Positions 50,154 to 59,681 are shown, counted from the first letter of the stretch. The stretch: 61,754 nt of DNA from a bacterium (GCA_020052445.1 JAGVPA010000023.1:1-61754), one strand, 5' to 3'. Made by a program: numbers and translations. The notes: generated by a model from the sequence alone, not told the origin.

Positions 50154-50699
50154 TTAAGCGGCGGCTTTACCGGTTTTACCTGCCTTACGACGAATAATTT
50201 CATCAACGTATTTTATTCCAGTACCCTTATAAGGCTCTGGTGGTCTTAAACGACGAATACGTGCGGCAGTTTCACCAACCAATTGTTTATCAATACTACT
50301 CAAAGTTAAAATACTTTTTTCAACTGTGGCCGAAACGCCTTCTGGCAAAATAAAATCAATTGAGTGAGAATAACCAAGATCGAGGACTAATTTATTTCCA
50401 GAAATGTTTACACGGTAACCAATACCATTAATTTCCATGGCTTTTTTAAAACCGACAGTAACTCCAACTATCATGTTTTGCAAAAGAGCCCGAAAGGTTC
50501 CCCACAAAGCTTTTTCATCCTTTTGTCCAGGATGAGCCACAGTTAATTTTATTTCTTCACCTTCACGGTTCATTTTTACACAATCAGGAAAAACAACCGA
50601 AAGACTGCCTTTCGGGCCCTTTACCGTGACATTCCGGTCGTCAATAACGACCTCAACACCGGCTGGAACAATAATTGGTTTTAATCCGATACGAGACAT
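50154..50699 (-). CDS. rplF: Ribosomal protein uL6
   Basis: 181 residues; starts MSRIGLKPIIVPAGVEVVIDDRNVTVKGPKG and has the conserved end RIRRLRPPEPYKGTGIKYVDE, typical of uL6 near the sarcin-ricin loop. Starting at 50699 leaves 4 nt to rpsH; a longer frame overlapping rpsH is not used. Confidence 0.96.
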   Translation of the reverse strand: MSRIGLKPIIVPAGVEVVIDDRNVTVKGPKGSLSVVFPDCVKMNREGEEIKLTVAHPGQKDEKALWGTFRALLQNMIVGVTVGFKKAMEINGIGYRVNISGNKLVLDLGYSHSIDFILPEGVSATVEKSILTLSSIDKQLVGETAARIRRLRPPEPYKGTGIKYVDEIIRRKAGKTGKAAA

Positions 50700-50703
50700 A
50701 TAT

Positions 50704-51096
50704 TTAAGCAACTTCGCAAATAACTTCGCCGCCAAGTTTTCTGGCGCGCGCTTCTTTGTTAGTCATTAAACCGTTAGAGGTGGAAACAATGGCGATGCCA
50801 AGACCAGACAAAACTCTAGGTAAATCTGTATTTTTAGTATAAACCCGACGACCTGGTTTGGAAATTCTTTTAATCATACGAATAGCCGGTTCACGGTGAT
50901 CGTATTTCAAAACCATCCGAATAACCGGACGAGTGTCCTCGGTTGATTCTTCAACTCGAATCACAAAACCTTCTTGTTCCAAAATTTTTGCTAAACTGTA
51001 CTTAATTTTAGAAAAAGGAATTGTCACCTCAACCTTCCGCACAGCTTGCGCGTTGCGGATGCGAGTTAACATGTCTGATAAGGGGTCGATCATCAT
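50704..51096 (-). CDS. rpsH: Ribosomal protein uS8
   Basis: 130 residues: DPLSDMLTRIRNAQAVRK at the start and GLGIAIVSTSNGLMTNKEARARKLGGEVICEVA at the end, the conserved uS8 rRNA-binding region. A second ATG one codon in is equally possible. In other bacteria uS8 represses the spc operon; no matching target site was identified here. Confidence 0.96.
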   Translation of the reverse strand: MMIDPLSDMLTRIRNAQAVRKVEVTIPFSKIKYSLAKILEQEGFVIRVEESTEDTRPVIRMVLKYDHREPAIRMIKRISKPGRRVYTKNTDLPRVLSGLGIAIVSTSNGLMTNKEARARKLGGEVICEVA

Positions 51097-51108
51097 ATTT
51101 TCAAAACT

Positions 51109-51294
51109 TTACCAGCTGGCTTTTTTTATACCAGGGATTTCTCCTTGGTTAGCGAGCTCACGGAAACAAATACGGCATAAATCAAAATCACGCATATAGC
51201 CGTGGTTACGGCCGCAACGCCAACAGCGGTTGACATGACGAGTGGAAAATTTTGGTTTTTTGCGCGATTTATAACGCTGATTTTCTGTTGCCAT
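51109..51294 (-). CDS. rpsZ: Ribosomal protein uS14, zinc-binding type
   Basis: 61 residues. Two CxxC pairs (CWRCGR and CRICFR) bind zinc; the rest [19 protein letters not shown] matches type Z uS14. It comes 135 nt after rplE, with an H1 hairpin between. Confidence 0.96.
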   Translation of the reverse strand: MATENQRYKSRKKPKFSTRHVNRCWRCGRNHGYMRDFDLCRICFRELANQGEIPGIKKASW

Positions 51295-51305
51295 AATTCA
51301 CTTAT

Positions 51306-51426
51306 AGAACTTTCTTATTTGGATGCAGAGCGAGGAAAAGCCTGAATTTTTTGTGAAACGTATGCCTTATACGTTGAACAAAAAATTCAGGTTTTGACGA
51401 AGTTATGCACCAAATATGAAAGTTCT
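51306..51426 (-). repeat. Long hairpin repeat, family H1, copy D (rplE/rpsZ)
   Basis: 121 nt. Outer arms AGAACTTTCTTATTTGG and CCAAATATGAAAGTTCT; inner arms as in the other copies. Changes in one outer arm are mostly matched in the other (C to T with G to A; AGGACT/AGTCCT to AGAACT/AGTTCT). Confidence 0.93.
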
Positions 51427-51429
51427 AAC

Positions 51430-51981
51430 TTACTTTTTGTCATTTGTTATCTTAAAAGGGAAACCCAAGGCGGTGAGTAAAGCTCGACCTTGTTCCTTGT
51501 TTTTAGCCGTAGTAGTAATAACCACCTGAAGACCGTGTATAACTTCAATTTCATCAGGAGAAATTTCTGGAAAAGACACATGTTCACGAAAGCCTAATGA
51601 ATAATTGCCTCTTTCATCGAGAGCGTCTGGAGAAATTCCACGAAAGTCGCGAACGCGTGGCAGGGTTACATTAACCAATCTGTCTAGAAAATCCCACATG
51701 CGTTTACCGCGCAAAGTTACCTTCATGCCAACCACCATGCCTTTTCTGATTTTAAAGTTAGAAATAGAAACCCGAGCCTTACACTTAACTGGCTGTTGAC
51801 CGGTAATGCGACGAAGAGTGGCTTCGGCGGTTTCCAAATATTTAGCCTCTTTAATCCCCTGACCTAAACCAACATTAAGAGTAACCTTGGAAATTTTTGG
51901 CACAGCCAAGGCATTTTTAAGTCCCAAATCTTCAGCAAGTTTAGGAGCAACGGTTTCTTTGTAGAAATTTTGCAACGACAT
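51430..51981 (-). CDS. rplE: Ribosomal protein uL5
   Basis: 183 residues, with VTLNVGLGQGIKEAKYLETAEATL, MVGMKVTLRGKRMWDFLDRLV and the conserved DFRGISPDALDERGNYSLG. It contacts 5S rRNA and the P-site tRNA. 2 nt from rplX. Confidence 0.96.
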   Translation of the reverse strand: MSLQNFYKETVAPKLAEDLGLKNALAVPKISKVTLNVGLGQGIKEAKYLETAEATLRRITGQQPVKCKARVSISNFKIRKGMVVGMKVTLRGKRMWDFLDRLVNVTLPRVRDFRGISPDALDERGNYSLGFREHVSFPEISPDEIEVIHGLQVVITTTAKNKEQGRALLTALGFPFKITNDKK

Positions 51982-51983
51982 AA

Positions 51984-52316
51984 TTATTCAATATCTTCAG
52001 TGCTACCACTATGACGAATAACTCGCACCGATGTTTTTTTACCATCCTTTTCAATTAACTTCCAACCAACACGACCAATTCCGCCACTTTTTGAAGAAAC
52101 TAACTGAACGTTTGAAAGTTGAACCGGGGCTGGAAAAGTGATTTTTTGACCAGCTTCGTTTTTACGACGTGAACGTAAATGACGAATGGCTAAATTTAAG
52201 CCTTCCACAACGACACGATTAAGCTTAGGAAAAACCTGTAGGATTTTTCCTTGCTTACCTTTGTCTTTGCCCGCAATGATACGGACAGTATCGCCTGTTT
52301 TTATCTTCAACTTCAT
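51984..52316 (-). CDS. rplX: Ribosomal protein uL24
   Basis: 110 residues. The KOW motif VRIIAGKDKGKQGKILQVFPK lies at the N-terminus, followed by VVEGLNLAIRHLRSRRKNEAGQ. An early 50S-assembly protein. 4 nt after rplN. Confidence 0.96.
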   Translation of the reverse strand: MKLKIKTGDTVRIIAGKDKGKQGKILQVFPKLNRVVVEGLNLAIRHLRSRRKNEAGQKITFPAPVQLSNVQLVSSKSGGIGRVGWKLIEKDGKKTSVRVIRHSGSTEDIE

Positions 52317-52320
52317 ATAA

Positions 52321-52692
52321 TTAAAGCACTTCAGGAGCCAGTGAAATTATTTTGACAAAACCTTTAACCCGCAATTCACGAGCTACTGGTCCAAAAATAC
52401 GGGTACCTTTTGGTTCTTTACTTTTTGGATCAATAATCACGGCCGCGTTTTCGTCAAAGCGAATATAAGTACCATCTGGACGGCGGGTTTCTTTACGGGT
52501 ACGCACAATAACCGCGTGCACTACGTCGCTCTTTTTGATGGTGGCGTGTGGCGTGGCAATTTTTACGGTAGCCGTAACCACGTCACCCAAACGAGCGTAA
52601 CGTTTTTTGTAGCCGCCTTCGACGCGAAACATTTGAAGTTTCTTGGCGCCGGAGTTGTCGGCCACGTTTAACATGCTGCGAAGCTGAACCAT
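52321..52692 (-). CDS. rplN: Ribosomal protein uL14
   Basis: 123 residues: [22 protein letters not shown] and [27 protein letters not shown], ending [13 protein letters not shown]. Highly conserved uL14 at the subunit interface. Confidence 0.97.
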   Translation of the reverse strand: MVQLRSMLNVADNSGAKKLQMFRVEGGYKKRYARLGDVVTATVKIATPHATIKKSDVVHAVIVRTRKETRRPDGTYIRFDENAAVIIDPKSKEPKGTRIFGPVARELRVKGFVKIISLAPEVL

Positions 52693-52702
52693 ATTGCTAA
52701 AA

Positions 52703-52966
52703 TTAGACTTCGGTCTTCAAAACCTTAAGTAAACGCCAGCGCTTATCGCGTGACAAAGGGCGACATTCAACAAATTCAACCTTGTCACCAACTTTAGCTG
52801 TCTTATTTTCATCATGCACCTTATAACGATGGGACATAATGTAACGCTTTTGATATTTCTCGTGGAGCACCGTGCGATCAACTCGAACAACGATCGTCTT
52901 AGCCATTTTATCTGACACGACGACGCCCACGAAACTGCGTTGGGTTTTACTTTTTTCTTGAGTCAT
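52703..52966 (-). CDS. rpsQ: Ribosomal protein uS17
   Basis: 87 residues; OB-fold with [27 protein letters not shown] and the conserved end [18 protein letters not shown]. An early 30S-assembly protein. 5 nt after rpmC. Confidence 0.96.
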   Translation of the reverse strand: MTQEKSKTQRSFVGVVVSDKMAKTIVVRVDRTVLHEKYQKRYIMSHRYKVHDENKTAKVGDKVEFVECRPLSRDKRWRLLKVLKTEV

Positions 52967-52971
52967 ATTAT

Positions 52972-53163
52972 TTATTCCGAAATCTTCTGATTGAGAAAGG
53001 TTTTAATCCTGGCAATAGTTTTTTTAACTTCTCTGACCTTGCGGACCTGAGAAAACTGATTGGCCGAAATAGCTGAACGCATTGAACGCAGCTCTCCTTC
53101 GGCTTCTTGCAGGGCTTTTTTTAAAACTTCAGGTGAAGCCTTTTTTAATTCTTTCTCTTCCAT
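52972..53163 (-). CDS. rpmC: Ribosomal protein uL29
   Basis: 63 residues in two helices (MEEKELKKASPEVLKKAL... and SQVRKVREVKKTIARIKTFL). The ATG at 53163 is preferred over a TTG at 53184 that would overlap rplP; it leaves a 7-nt gap. Near the exit tunnel, where it helps dock chaperones. Confidence 0.92.
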   Translation of the reverse strand: MEEKELKKASPEVLKKALQEAEGELRSMRSAISANQFSQVRKVREVKKTIARIKTFLNQKISE

Positions 53164-53170
53164 ACTAAAT

Positions 53171-53584
53171 TTATTCTTCGACAATAAACTTTGTCTTAAC
53201 AGGTAGTTTGTACGAGGCCAAATCCAAAGCTTCTTTGGCTACTTTTTCGACCACACCATCCATTTCAAACATTATTGTGCCAGCTCTGACTACTGCAACA
53301 TAATGATCAACAGCACCTTTACCTTTACCCATTGGCATTTCGGCGCCTTTAGTAGTAACCGGATGATCAGGAAAAACCCGAATCCAAATTTTACCACCAC
53401 GTTTGATAGAACGAGTCATGGCTCGACGAGCCGCCTCAATCTGACGGGAAGTAATCCAGGCTTCTTCCATGGCTTTCAAACCAAATGAGCCAAAAGCTAA
53501 AGTGGTTTTTTGAGTCGCTAAACGCTTGCCGCGCCCGCGACCTTTATGCCATTTTCGATGTTTTACTTTCTTCGGGATCAACAT
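53171..53584 (-). CDS. rplP: Ribosomal protein uL16
   Basis: 137 residues: [20 protein letters not shown] at the start, then [28 protein letters not shown] and [22 protein letters not shown]. uL16 lines the A-site/peptidyl-transferase region. Confidence 0.97.
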   Translation of the reverse strand: MLIPKKVKHRKWHKGRGRGKRLATQKTTLAFGSFGLKAMEEAWITSRQIEAARRAMTRSIKRGGKIWIRVFPDHPVTTKGAEMPMGKGKGAVDHYVAVVRAGTIMFEMDGVVEKVAKEALDLASYKLPVKTKFIVEE

Positions 53585-53593
53585 ACTAATGTT

Positions 53594-54265
53594 TTATTCT
53601 CCAATTTTGACTTCAGTACTGGTTTTTTCAAAAATTTCGCCACGATTAATCCAAACTTTAATACCGATAGCTCCATAGATTGTTCTGGCGGTTACGGTAG
53701 CGAAATCGATATCAGCCCGCAAATTATGAAGTGGAACTTTTCCGTGAGCTAAAGTTTCGACCCGAGCAATTTCAGCACCATTTAAGCGACCGCCTAAAGT
53801 AATTTTTACACCTTCAGCCCGAGCCTTAAGTACACGTTCAATTGACTGTTTCATGGCTCGACGGAAAGGAAAACGTTTTTCAATATCTATCGCTAGTTGT
53901 AAACCGACAATCTGAGCCGACAAAGATGGACGAGCAACTTCTTTTACATTCACCGAAAAAGCTACCCGGCGACCACGATAAAATTTCTGTAAAATCTTTT
54001 TCTTTAATTCTTCAATACCAGCACCGGCTCGACCGATAATAAAGCCCGGTTTGGCCGAAAAAATTATAACGTTCACTTGCTGCCGAGTGCGTTCAATTTC
54101 GATTCTGTCGACAAAAGCTTCGCGAAGTTCTTTGCGCAAAAAATCTCGAATCTGAACATCTTCACGCAAAAAATCCGAAAAATTTTCTTTTCTGGCAAAC
54201 CACGAAGCGTCCCAAGGACGAATGGTGGCTAATCGAAACGCTTTTGGATGTACTTTATGACCCAT
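53594..54265 (-). CDS. rpsC: Ribosomal protein uS3
   Basis: 223 residues. Starts MGHKVHPKAFRLATIRPWDASWF; the KH domain has IIFSAKPGFIIGRAGAGIEELKK and the C-terminal domain GRLNGAEIARVETLAHGKVPLHNLRADID. At the mRNA entry site. 9 nt from rplP. Confidence 0.97.
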   Translation of the reverse strand: MGHKVHPKAFRLATIRPWDASWFARKENFSDFLREDVQIRDFLRKELREAFVDRIEIERTRQQVNVIIFSAKPGFIIGRAGAGIEELKKKILQKFYRGRRVAFSVNVKEVARPSLSAQIVGLQLAIDIEKRFPFRRAMKQSIERVLKARAEGVKITLGGRLNGAEIARVETLAHGKVPLHNLRADIDFATVTARTIYGAIGIKVWINRGEIFEKTSTEVKIGE

Positions 54266-54266
54266 A

Positions 54267-54668
54267 TTAGACGTTCTTCTTAACCGGTTTCTTCTTAGAC
54301 TTAGTTTCTTTCTTGGCTTTTACTTCTGGTTCAGCTTCTTTTTCTGATAAAATTAAAGAAATATGCGAGGTTCGGTGGCGGATAGGTGTGGCCCGACCAA
54401 AAGCTTTTGGTGTCCAGCGTTTGTAAACCGGGCCGCCATCAACAGTAATAGTTTTTACAAATAATTTTTCAGAAGAAAGCTTAAAATTATGTTCAGCATT
54501 AGCTATAGCTGATTTCAAAAGTTTCATGATTGGTTCGGAAGCCTGTTGTTTCATGAAAGAAAGACCTTCCTCGGCTTTGGCTACGCCAAGACCGCGGATG
54601 GTATTAGCCACCAATCTCACCTTACGAGGTGACATACGAACAAATCTTGCTTTAGCTGTAATATCCAT
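54267..54668 (-). CDS. rplV: Ribosomal protein uL22 with Lys-rich tail
   Basis: 133 residues. Core: ARFVRMSPRKVRLVANTIRGL and the tunnel-loop region PVYKRWTPKAFGRATPIRHRTSHI. A ~25-residue Lys/Glu-rich tail (KAKKETKSKKKPVKKNV) is extra compared with E. coli. 1 nt before rpsC. Confidence 0.96.
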   Translation of the reverse strand: MDITAKARFVRMSPRKVRLVANTIRGLGVAKAEEGLSFMKQQASEPIMKLLKSAIANAEHNFKLSSEKLFVKTITVDGGPVYKRWTPKAFGRATPIRHRTSHISLILSEKEAEPEVKAKKETKSKKKPVKKNV

Positions 54669-54674
54669 AGGAAA

Positions 54675-54998
54675 CTATTTTTTACCAGCTTTGGCTGGTT
54701 GAGCAGCAGCTGGTTTTGCCCCGCCTTCTTCGGCTTTTTGAATTTTACCGCCATGGCGGACAAATTTACGAGTCGGTGAAAATTCACCAAGTTTATGACC
54801 AACCATTTCTTCAGTGATTCTAACCTGGATATGATCTCGACCGTTATGAACACCAATGGTTAGGCCGACCATTTCTGGGGTAATCGAAGAAGCCCGAGCC
54901 CAGGTTTTTATAACTGTGCGGCTACCTGGACCAAGCTTTTGGATTTTCTCCATCAGCCGGGGGTCTACATAAGGTCCTTTTTTTGAACTACGTGACAT
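54675..54998 (-). CDS. rpsS: Ribosomal protein uS19 with Ala/Lys tail
   Basis: 107 residues; [20 protein letters not shown] and the conserved [31 protein letters not shown]-terminal Ala/Pro/Lys tail is extra. The ATG comes 15 nt after the H1 hairpin copy E and lacks a Shine-Dalgarno. Confidence 0.96.
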   Translation of the reverse strand: MSRSSKKGPYVDPRLMEKIQKLGPGSRTVIKTWARASSITPEMVGLTIGVHNGRDHIQVRITEEMVGHKLGEFSPTRKFVRHGGKIQKAEEGGAKPAAAQPAKAGKK

Positions 54999-55013
54999 AA
55001 CTAATTTTGATTT

Positions 55014-55135
55014 AGGACTTTCTCATTTGAGTGCAGAACGAGGAAAGACCTGAATTTTTTTGTGAAACGTATCAACATACGTTGAACAAAAAAATTCAGG
55101 TTTTGACGAAGTTATGCGCCAAATGAGGAAGTCCT
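55014..55135 (-). repeat. Long hairpin repeat, family H1, copy E (rplB/rpsS)
   Basis: 122 nt, nearly identical to copy C (one visible change in an outer arm). It begins 4 nt after the rplB stop codon on the minus transcript and ends 15 nt before the rpsS ATG. Confidence 0.95.
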
Positions 55136-55139
55136 ATGA

Positions 55140-55994
55140 TTATTTCACCGAGCTACCCACAAACCGACCCTTAGGACGACGTTGGACAATCATCTTGTCT
55201 GAAGACTTGCTTTTACGTGTTTTGACACCCAAGGCTGGTTTACCTTGTGGGGTCTTTGGGTGTTTCAAACCGATTGGGTTACGACCTTCACCGCCACCGT
55301 GTGGGTGATCAACCGGGTTCATAACCTTACCACGCACGGTTGGTCTGACACCCCGATGACGAGTTCGGCCGGCTTTACCCCAACGGATTAAACCATAGTC
55401 TGGATTTGAAACTACACCTACGGTTGCCATACATTCTTTGGCCACCATTCGAACTTCACCTGAAGGCAACTTTAATGTAGCAAATCTTCCTTCAACGGCC
55501 ATGAGTTGGGCCGTACCACCAGCACCGTGAACTAATTGACCGCCTTTTTCTGGTTGCAGTTCAATATCGTAAACGTTCATGCCGACCGGAATATTTTCTA
55601 AAAGAAGACGATTGCCAATTTTAACTTCACCTTTACCACGAGTTGAAACAACGCTATCGCCAATATTCAAACCCTGAGGAGCCAACATGTAACGCTTTTC
55701 GCCATCAGCATAGTTCAAGAGCAAAAGACGGGCACCACGGTTAGGATCATATTCGACAGCCACAACTTTGGCCGGGATATCAAATTTTTCTCGACGATAA
55801 TCAACAACTCGGACATAACGTCGTGCCCCACCGCCACGATGGCGGACAGAAATTTTGCCCATTGAACGACCGGATTTCTGCTTGCGAAAAATCACCAACG
55901 ATTTTTCCGGTTCAGTCTTGGTAATATCCTTAAAAGACTGGACACTGGATAAGCGTCGGGCGTTAGTAGTCGGTTTGTAATTCTTAATTGGCAT
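55140..55994 (-). CDS. rplB: Ribosomal protein uL2
   Basis: 284 residues. Starts [18 protein letters not shown]; contains [38 protein letters not shown] and the catalytic-region loop [23 protein letters not shown] with the conserved His. Essential for subunit joining and peptidyl transfer. 10 nt after rplW. Confidence 0.97.
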   Translation of the reverse strand: MPIKNYKPTTNARRLSSVQSFKDITKTEPEKSLVIFRKQKSGRSMGKISVRHRGGGARRYVRVVDYRREKFDIPAKVVAVEYDPNRGARLLLLNYADGEKRYMLAPQGLNIGDSVVSTRGKGEVKIGNRLLLENIPVGMNVYDIELQPEKGGQLVHGAGGTAQLMAVEGRFATLKLPSGEVRMVAKECMATVGVVSNPDYGLIRWGKAGRTRHRGVRPTVRGKVMNPVDHPHGGGEGRNPIGLKHPKTPQGKPALGVKTRKSKSSDKMIVQRRPKGRFVGSSVK

Positions 55995-56004
55995 AACAAT
56001 TCAA

Positions 56005-56463
56005 CTAAATGCCTTCGTGAACATTAATAGTTTTACCTTTTGCTAAACAAACAATGGCCTTTTTCCAGGACTTCTGTTTACCATGAAAACGACCGAAACG
56101 GACTGGTTCACGACGAATATTCTGAATTTGAACTTTAACTGGAGCAATACCATAAACCGCTTTAAAAGCCTGTGCTACTTGCAAACGATTGGCCCGAGGA
56201 TTAATTTCGAAAACATATTGACCAACCGAAGCTAAAGTAGCTGATTTTTCTGTAACTAATGGGCAGACCAAAATATCACTCAAAGCTTCAGGAACAATAT
56301 TTTTTGAAGATTTAACGGTTTTTTCTTTTTTATCTTCAACTTTTTTAATGACTTTTTTAACCTTCGGTTTTTCTTCAACTTTATTTTCAACAACAACAGA
56401 AGACGAAGCGGTTTTTTCCATTTCCTGTTCTTTCTGTTTTTTAAAGCGATCTAAAAATCCCAT
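56005..56463 (-). CDS. rplW: Ribosomal protein uL23 with long N-terminal extension
   Basis: 152 residues against the usual ~95-100. The uL23 fold begins near residue 64 (DILVCPLVTEKSATLA) and ends with KKAIVCLAKGKTINVHEG. Before it lie ~60 Lys/Glu/Val-rich residues (VEEKPKVKKVIKKVEDKKEK), probably disordered. uL23 sits at the tunnel exit and binds trigger factor and SRP; the extension would protrude there. Confidence 0.95.
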   Translation of the reverse strand: MGFLDRFKKQKEQEMEKTASSSVVVENKVEEKPKVKKVIKKVEDKKEKTVKSSKNIVPEALSDILVCPLVTEKSATLASVGQYVFEINPRANRLQVAQAFKAVYGIAPVKVQIQNIRREPVRFGRFHGKQKSWKKAIVCLAKGKTINVHEGI

Positions 56464-56469
56464 AACTTT

Positions 56470-57099
56470 TTATTTGATGAAAGTTTTTTCCAAAACCTCG
56501 ATAGCGGCTTTTGAAATTACCAGTATATCATTTGTCAAAACATCAACCAGGTTCAAGCTCTTGGCAGAAATCGGACTAGCATTACTTATATTACGAACAG
56601 CTTTAGGTGTTACTTTATTTTCTGGTTCAATAACCAACAAAGTTTTTCGACCAACCGGCAATTTTTTCAACATTTCGGCAATAAGTTTTGTTTTAACTTC
56701 TGGAATAACCAATGAATCAACGACAATCAACTTATTGCTGGCTACCTTATCTGAAAGTGACATGGCCAAGGCCTTGCGACGTTCTGTGCGGTTAATTTTT
56801 AAACTAAAATTACGTTCATTGGTAGGACCAAAAGTGATACCGCCACCAACCCAAATTGGTGAGCGTCTGGAACCATGACGGGCCTGACCAGTACCTTTTT
56901 GTTTCCAAGGTTTTCGGCCACCACCGCGGACTTCACCACGACCCTTGGTATGGGCTAAGACTTGGCGATAGTTAGCTTCTTGAGCGGTCACTGCCCGATG
57001 GACAAAAGCCGAATCGACTTTGACATCGAAAAGAGACGGATTGAGATCTAACTCACCGATTTCTTTACCCTCTTGGTTATACAACTTTACTTTTGCCAT
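56470..57099 (-). CDS. rplD: Ribosomal protein uL4
   Basis: 209 residues, with ANYRQVLAHTKGRGEVRGGGRKPWKQKGTGQARHGSRRSP, the long rRNA-penetrating loop, and GGITFGPTNERNFSLKIN. In E. coli uL4 also represses its own operon; whether so here is open, but see the leader before rplC. Its start overlaps rplC by 13 nt. Confidence 0.96.
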   Translation of the reverse strand: MAKVKLYNQEGKEIGELDLNPSLFDVKVDSAFVHRAVTAQEANYRQVLAHTKGRGEVRGGGRKPWKQKGTGQARHGSRRSPIWVGGGITFGPTNERNFSLKINRTERRKALAMSLSDKVASNKLIVVDSLVIPEVKTKLIAEMLKKLPVGRKTLLVIEPENKVTPKAVRNISNASPISAKSLNLVDVLTNDILVISKAAIEVLEKTFIK

Positions 57100-57713
57100 A
57101 TCGATTTTCCTTCACGTGTTTGGATAAGAACCAAGGAACCGCGAGCACCAGGAATTGCGCCCTTAACTGCCAAAATTTGTTTAACTGGATCAATGGTAAT
57201 AACTTCCAAATTTTGAACTGTAATTTGAGCATCACCCATATGACCACCCATTCTCTTGCCTTTAGCAACTGGACCCTGACGACGAGAAGCAATGGAACCA
57301 GGCATACGCAACTGGTCTTTGTGACCGTGCGAAGCCGGTGAACCGTGGAAACCATGACGTTTAACCACACCTTGAAAACCATGACCTTTTGAAGTTCCGA
57401 TAACATCGATTTTATCACCCGGTGTAAAAACCGAAACCTCAATTTTATCGCCACGTTGCAAATCAGTAGAATCGACTCGGAATTCACGCAAAGTTGAAAC
57501 CAAATCCAAATCTTTCACGTGACCAGCTTCAGGTTTGTTTAAACCCTTAACTAATTCACCACCGATTTGTACAGCAACGTAACCGTCTTTTTCCGTGTTT
57601 TTGACTTGAGTTACCACGCAAGGCTCAGCCTTAACCAAAGTAACCGGTATGACCATACCGTCATCACGAAAATGTTGGGTCATTTCTAATTTTCTTCCAA
57701 TGATAAATTTCAT
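57087..57713 (-). CDS. rplC: Ribosomal protein uL3
   Basis: 208 residues. KFIIGRKLEMTQHFRDDG, the central GKGHGFQGVVKRHGFHG and GGHMGDAQITVQNLEV identify uL3. An assembly-initiating protein of the 50S. A 7-bp hairpin directly upstream covers the GGAAA that could serve as ribosome-binding site. Confidence 0.97.
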   Translation of the reverse strand: MKFIIGRKLEMTQHFRDDGMVIPVTLVKAEPCVVTQVKNTEKDGYVAVQIGGELVKGLNKPEAGHVKDLDLVSTLREFRVDSTDLQRGDKIEVSVFTPGDKIDVIGTSKGHGFQGVVKRHGFHGSPASHGHKDQLRMPGSIASRRQGPVAKGKRMGGHMGDAQITVQNLEVITIDPVKQILAVKGAIPGARGSLVLIQTREGKSIWQK

Positions 57714-57955
57714 ACTTTTTCCGGCGTATAACTTAAAAGCCGGAAGTTATTAGCGAATTTTTTCCTCACTTTTAAACTGATGCATATTTTCGCTTGCAAC
57801 TTCCAGCCTCTACATAACTAAAGGCAATTGTTCTTTAAATTTAATGAATACGGCCTCTAAATTACGATTTTGGAATCTTCAGGAAGGTTTTCGTGATCGA
57901 AAATTTTTGTAATTCTCACGAGCTTTCTTCCCCGTTCTTTAATCGTTTAATTTCT
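57714..57955 (-). promoter_or_regulatory. rpsJ-rplC intergenic leader with two mutually exclusive hairpins
   Basis: 242 nt, the longest gap of the operon. Stem 1 (57719-57745, TTCCGGC/GCCGGAA) ends 5 nt before the rplC ATG. Its distal arm (57739-57755) can instead pair with 57791-57807: GCCGGAAGTTATTAGCG against CGCTTGCAACTTCCAGC, about 13 of 17 positions. The rest is AT-rich with no visible gene. A control element of the L3/L4 leader type is inferred. Confidence 0.45.
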
Positions 57956-58360
57956 TTACATTTTGATCTCGATATCTACGCCCGCCGGTAAATTTAGACT
58001 CATTAAGGCGTCCATTGTGCGTTCGGAAGGATCCAGAATATCAATCAAACGTTTGTGAACCCGCATTTCGTATTGTTCACGAGCGTCTTTGTACACGAAA
58101 GTGGAACGGTTGACGGTGTACTTGCGTTTTTCTGTCGGGAGTGGAATTGGACCCAAAACTTTGGCTCCAGAACGCTCGGCAGTACGCATGATTGTTTGAG
58201 CAGCCTGGTCGATGATTTTGTGATCATAGGCCCGAATCTTAATACGGATTCTTTGGCGGCTTTCTTCTTCAGTTTTCTGGGTTGCTTGAGACACAGGGTA
58301 ATGAAAGATCAGGTAAGGCTTGGAGACCGGAATTGGAAGAAGGATTTTTCCTTGAGCCAA
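57956..58360 (-). CDS. rpsJ: Ribosomal protein uS10 with N-terminal extension
   Basis: 134 residues. The core [22 protein letters not shown] to PAGVDIEIK is uS10. No ATG lies near the usual start; the frame opens with TTG at 58360, preceded by GGAGG at 6 nt, the best Shine-Dalgarno in the operon. This gives a ~33-residue extension ([21 protein letters not shown]). A GTG inside it, giving [11 protein letters not shown], is an alternative without a ribosome site. 24 nt after tuf. Confidence 0.93.
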   Translation of the reverse strand: MAQGKILLPIPVSKPYLIFHYPVSQATQKTEEESRQRIRIKIRAYDHKIIDQAAQTIMRTAERSGAKVLGPIPLPTEKRKYTVNRSTFVYKDAREQYEMRVHKRLIDILDPSERTMDALMSLNLPAGVDIEIKM

Positions 58361-58384
58361 TTCCGGCCTCCAGGCCAGAATAAT

Positions 58385-59578
58385 TTATTTGATAATTTTT
58401 ACAACCACGCCGGCACCAACGGTTTTACCACCTTCACGGATGGCGAAACGTTGATTTTCTTCAAGAGCAACTGGTTGGATGAGTTTGACAGTGATGTTTG
58501 TGGTATCACCTGGCATAACCATTTCCGTACTCTCCGGAAGAGTTAATTCACCGGTCACGTCAGTTGTACGAATGTAAAATTGTGGTTTGTAACCATTGAA
58601 AAAAGGCTTGTGACGACCACCTTCTTCTTTGGACAAAACGTAAATTTTTCCTTCAAATTCTGTGTGAGGAGTAACTGAACCTGGTTTGGACAAAACCATA
58701 CCACGTTCGATATCCTCTTTCTTAACACCGCGAAGCAGCAAACCGGCGTTGTCACCAGCCTGACCTTCGGTTAAAGACTTGTTAAACATTTCGATACCGG
58801 TAACGACAGTTTTGGAAACCTCTGGTTTCAAACCGACGACGTCCACATCTTCGTTGATATGGATAACACCGCGTTCGATACGACCAGTGGCCACTGTACC
58901 ACGACCTTCAATGGAGAAGACGTCTTCGACAGCCATTAAGAAGGGCTTTTCGACTTCACGAACTGGCACTGGAACGAAGGTGTCCAAAGCGTTCATTAAA
59001 TCCATGATTGGTTTGCTGGCAGCTTCGTCGGTTGGGTTTTCCAAAGCTTTCAAGGCTGAACCACGGATAATTGGGGTAGTGTCGCCAGGGAATTCGTATT
59101 TCTTGAGCAAATCGCGAATTTCTTCTTCGACAAGGTCCAAAAGTTCTGGATCGTCGACCATATCAACCTTGTTCATGAAAACGATGATTGAAGGCACACC
59201 GACTTGGCGAGCAAGAATGATGTGTTCACGGGTCTGTGGCATAGGACCGTCGGCAGCAGAAACAACAAGAATAGCACCGTCCATTTGGGCAGCACCGGTA
59301 ATCATGTTTTTGACATAGTCGGCGTGTCCGGGACAGTCGACGTGAGCATAGTGGCGATTTTCGGTCTGATATTCACAGTGAGCAGTGGAAATTGTGATAC
59401 CACGAGCTTTAGATTCTGGTGATTTATCAAGATCGTCGATGCCTTTCTTTTGAGCAATAAGGCCTTTGGCACCAAGAACTGCCAAAATGGCGGCAGTAAG
59501 AGTGGTTTTGCCGTGGTCGACGTGACCAATGGTGCCGACGTTGACGTGCGGCTTATCGCGTAAAAATGCTTCTGCCAT
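58385..59578 (-). CDS. tuf: Elongation factor Tu
   Basis: 397 residues. GTPase motifs GHVDHGKTT (19-27), DCPGHADY and NKVD; effector region [10 protein letters not shown]; then domains 2 and 3 ([13 protein letters not shown], and [15 protein letters not shown] at the end). It delivers aminoacyl-tRNA to the ribosome. First gene of the long ribosomal operon, ~100 nt downstream of a clear promoter. Confidence 0.98.
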   Translation of the reverse strand: MAEAFLRDKPHVNVGTIGHVDHGKTTLTAAILAVLGAKGLIAQKKGIDDLDKSPESKARGITISTAHCEYQTENRHYAHVDCPGHADYVKNMITGAAQMDGAILVVSAADGPMPQTREHIILARQVGVPSIIVFMNKVDMVDDPELLDLVEEEIRDLLKKYEFPGDTTPIIRGSALKALENPTDEAASKPIMDLMNALDTFVPVPVREVEKPFLMAVEDVFSIEGRGTVATGRIERGVIHINEDVDVVGLKPEVSKTVVTGIEMFNKSLTEGQAGDNAGLLLRGVKKEDIERGMVLSKPGSVTPHTEFEGKIYVLSKEEGGRHKPFFNGYKPQFYIRTTDVTGELTLPESTEMVMPGDTTNITVKLIQPVALEENQRFAIREGGKTVGAGVVVKIIK

Positions 59579-59681
59579 ATTTTTGACTTATTTAAGCGCT
59601 TTTATCCTTTGTATTAGGCCATCAAAGAATAGAAAGAAATCGCTAAATTTAAGAATTTTTAAGATTTTTTATAACGGCAAC

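Noticed and set aside
1402-55135. H1 repeats as a CRISPR-like or array element
   Set aside because: Copies are far apart, each in a separate junction, with no regular spacers and no cas genes.
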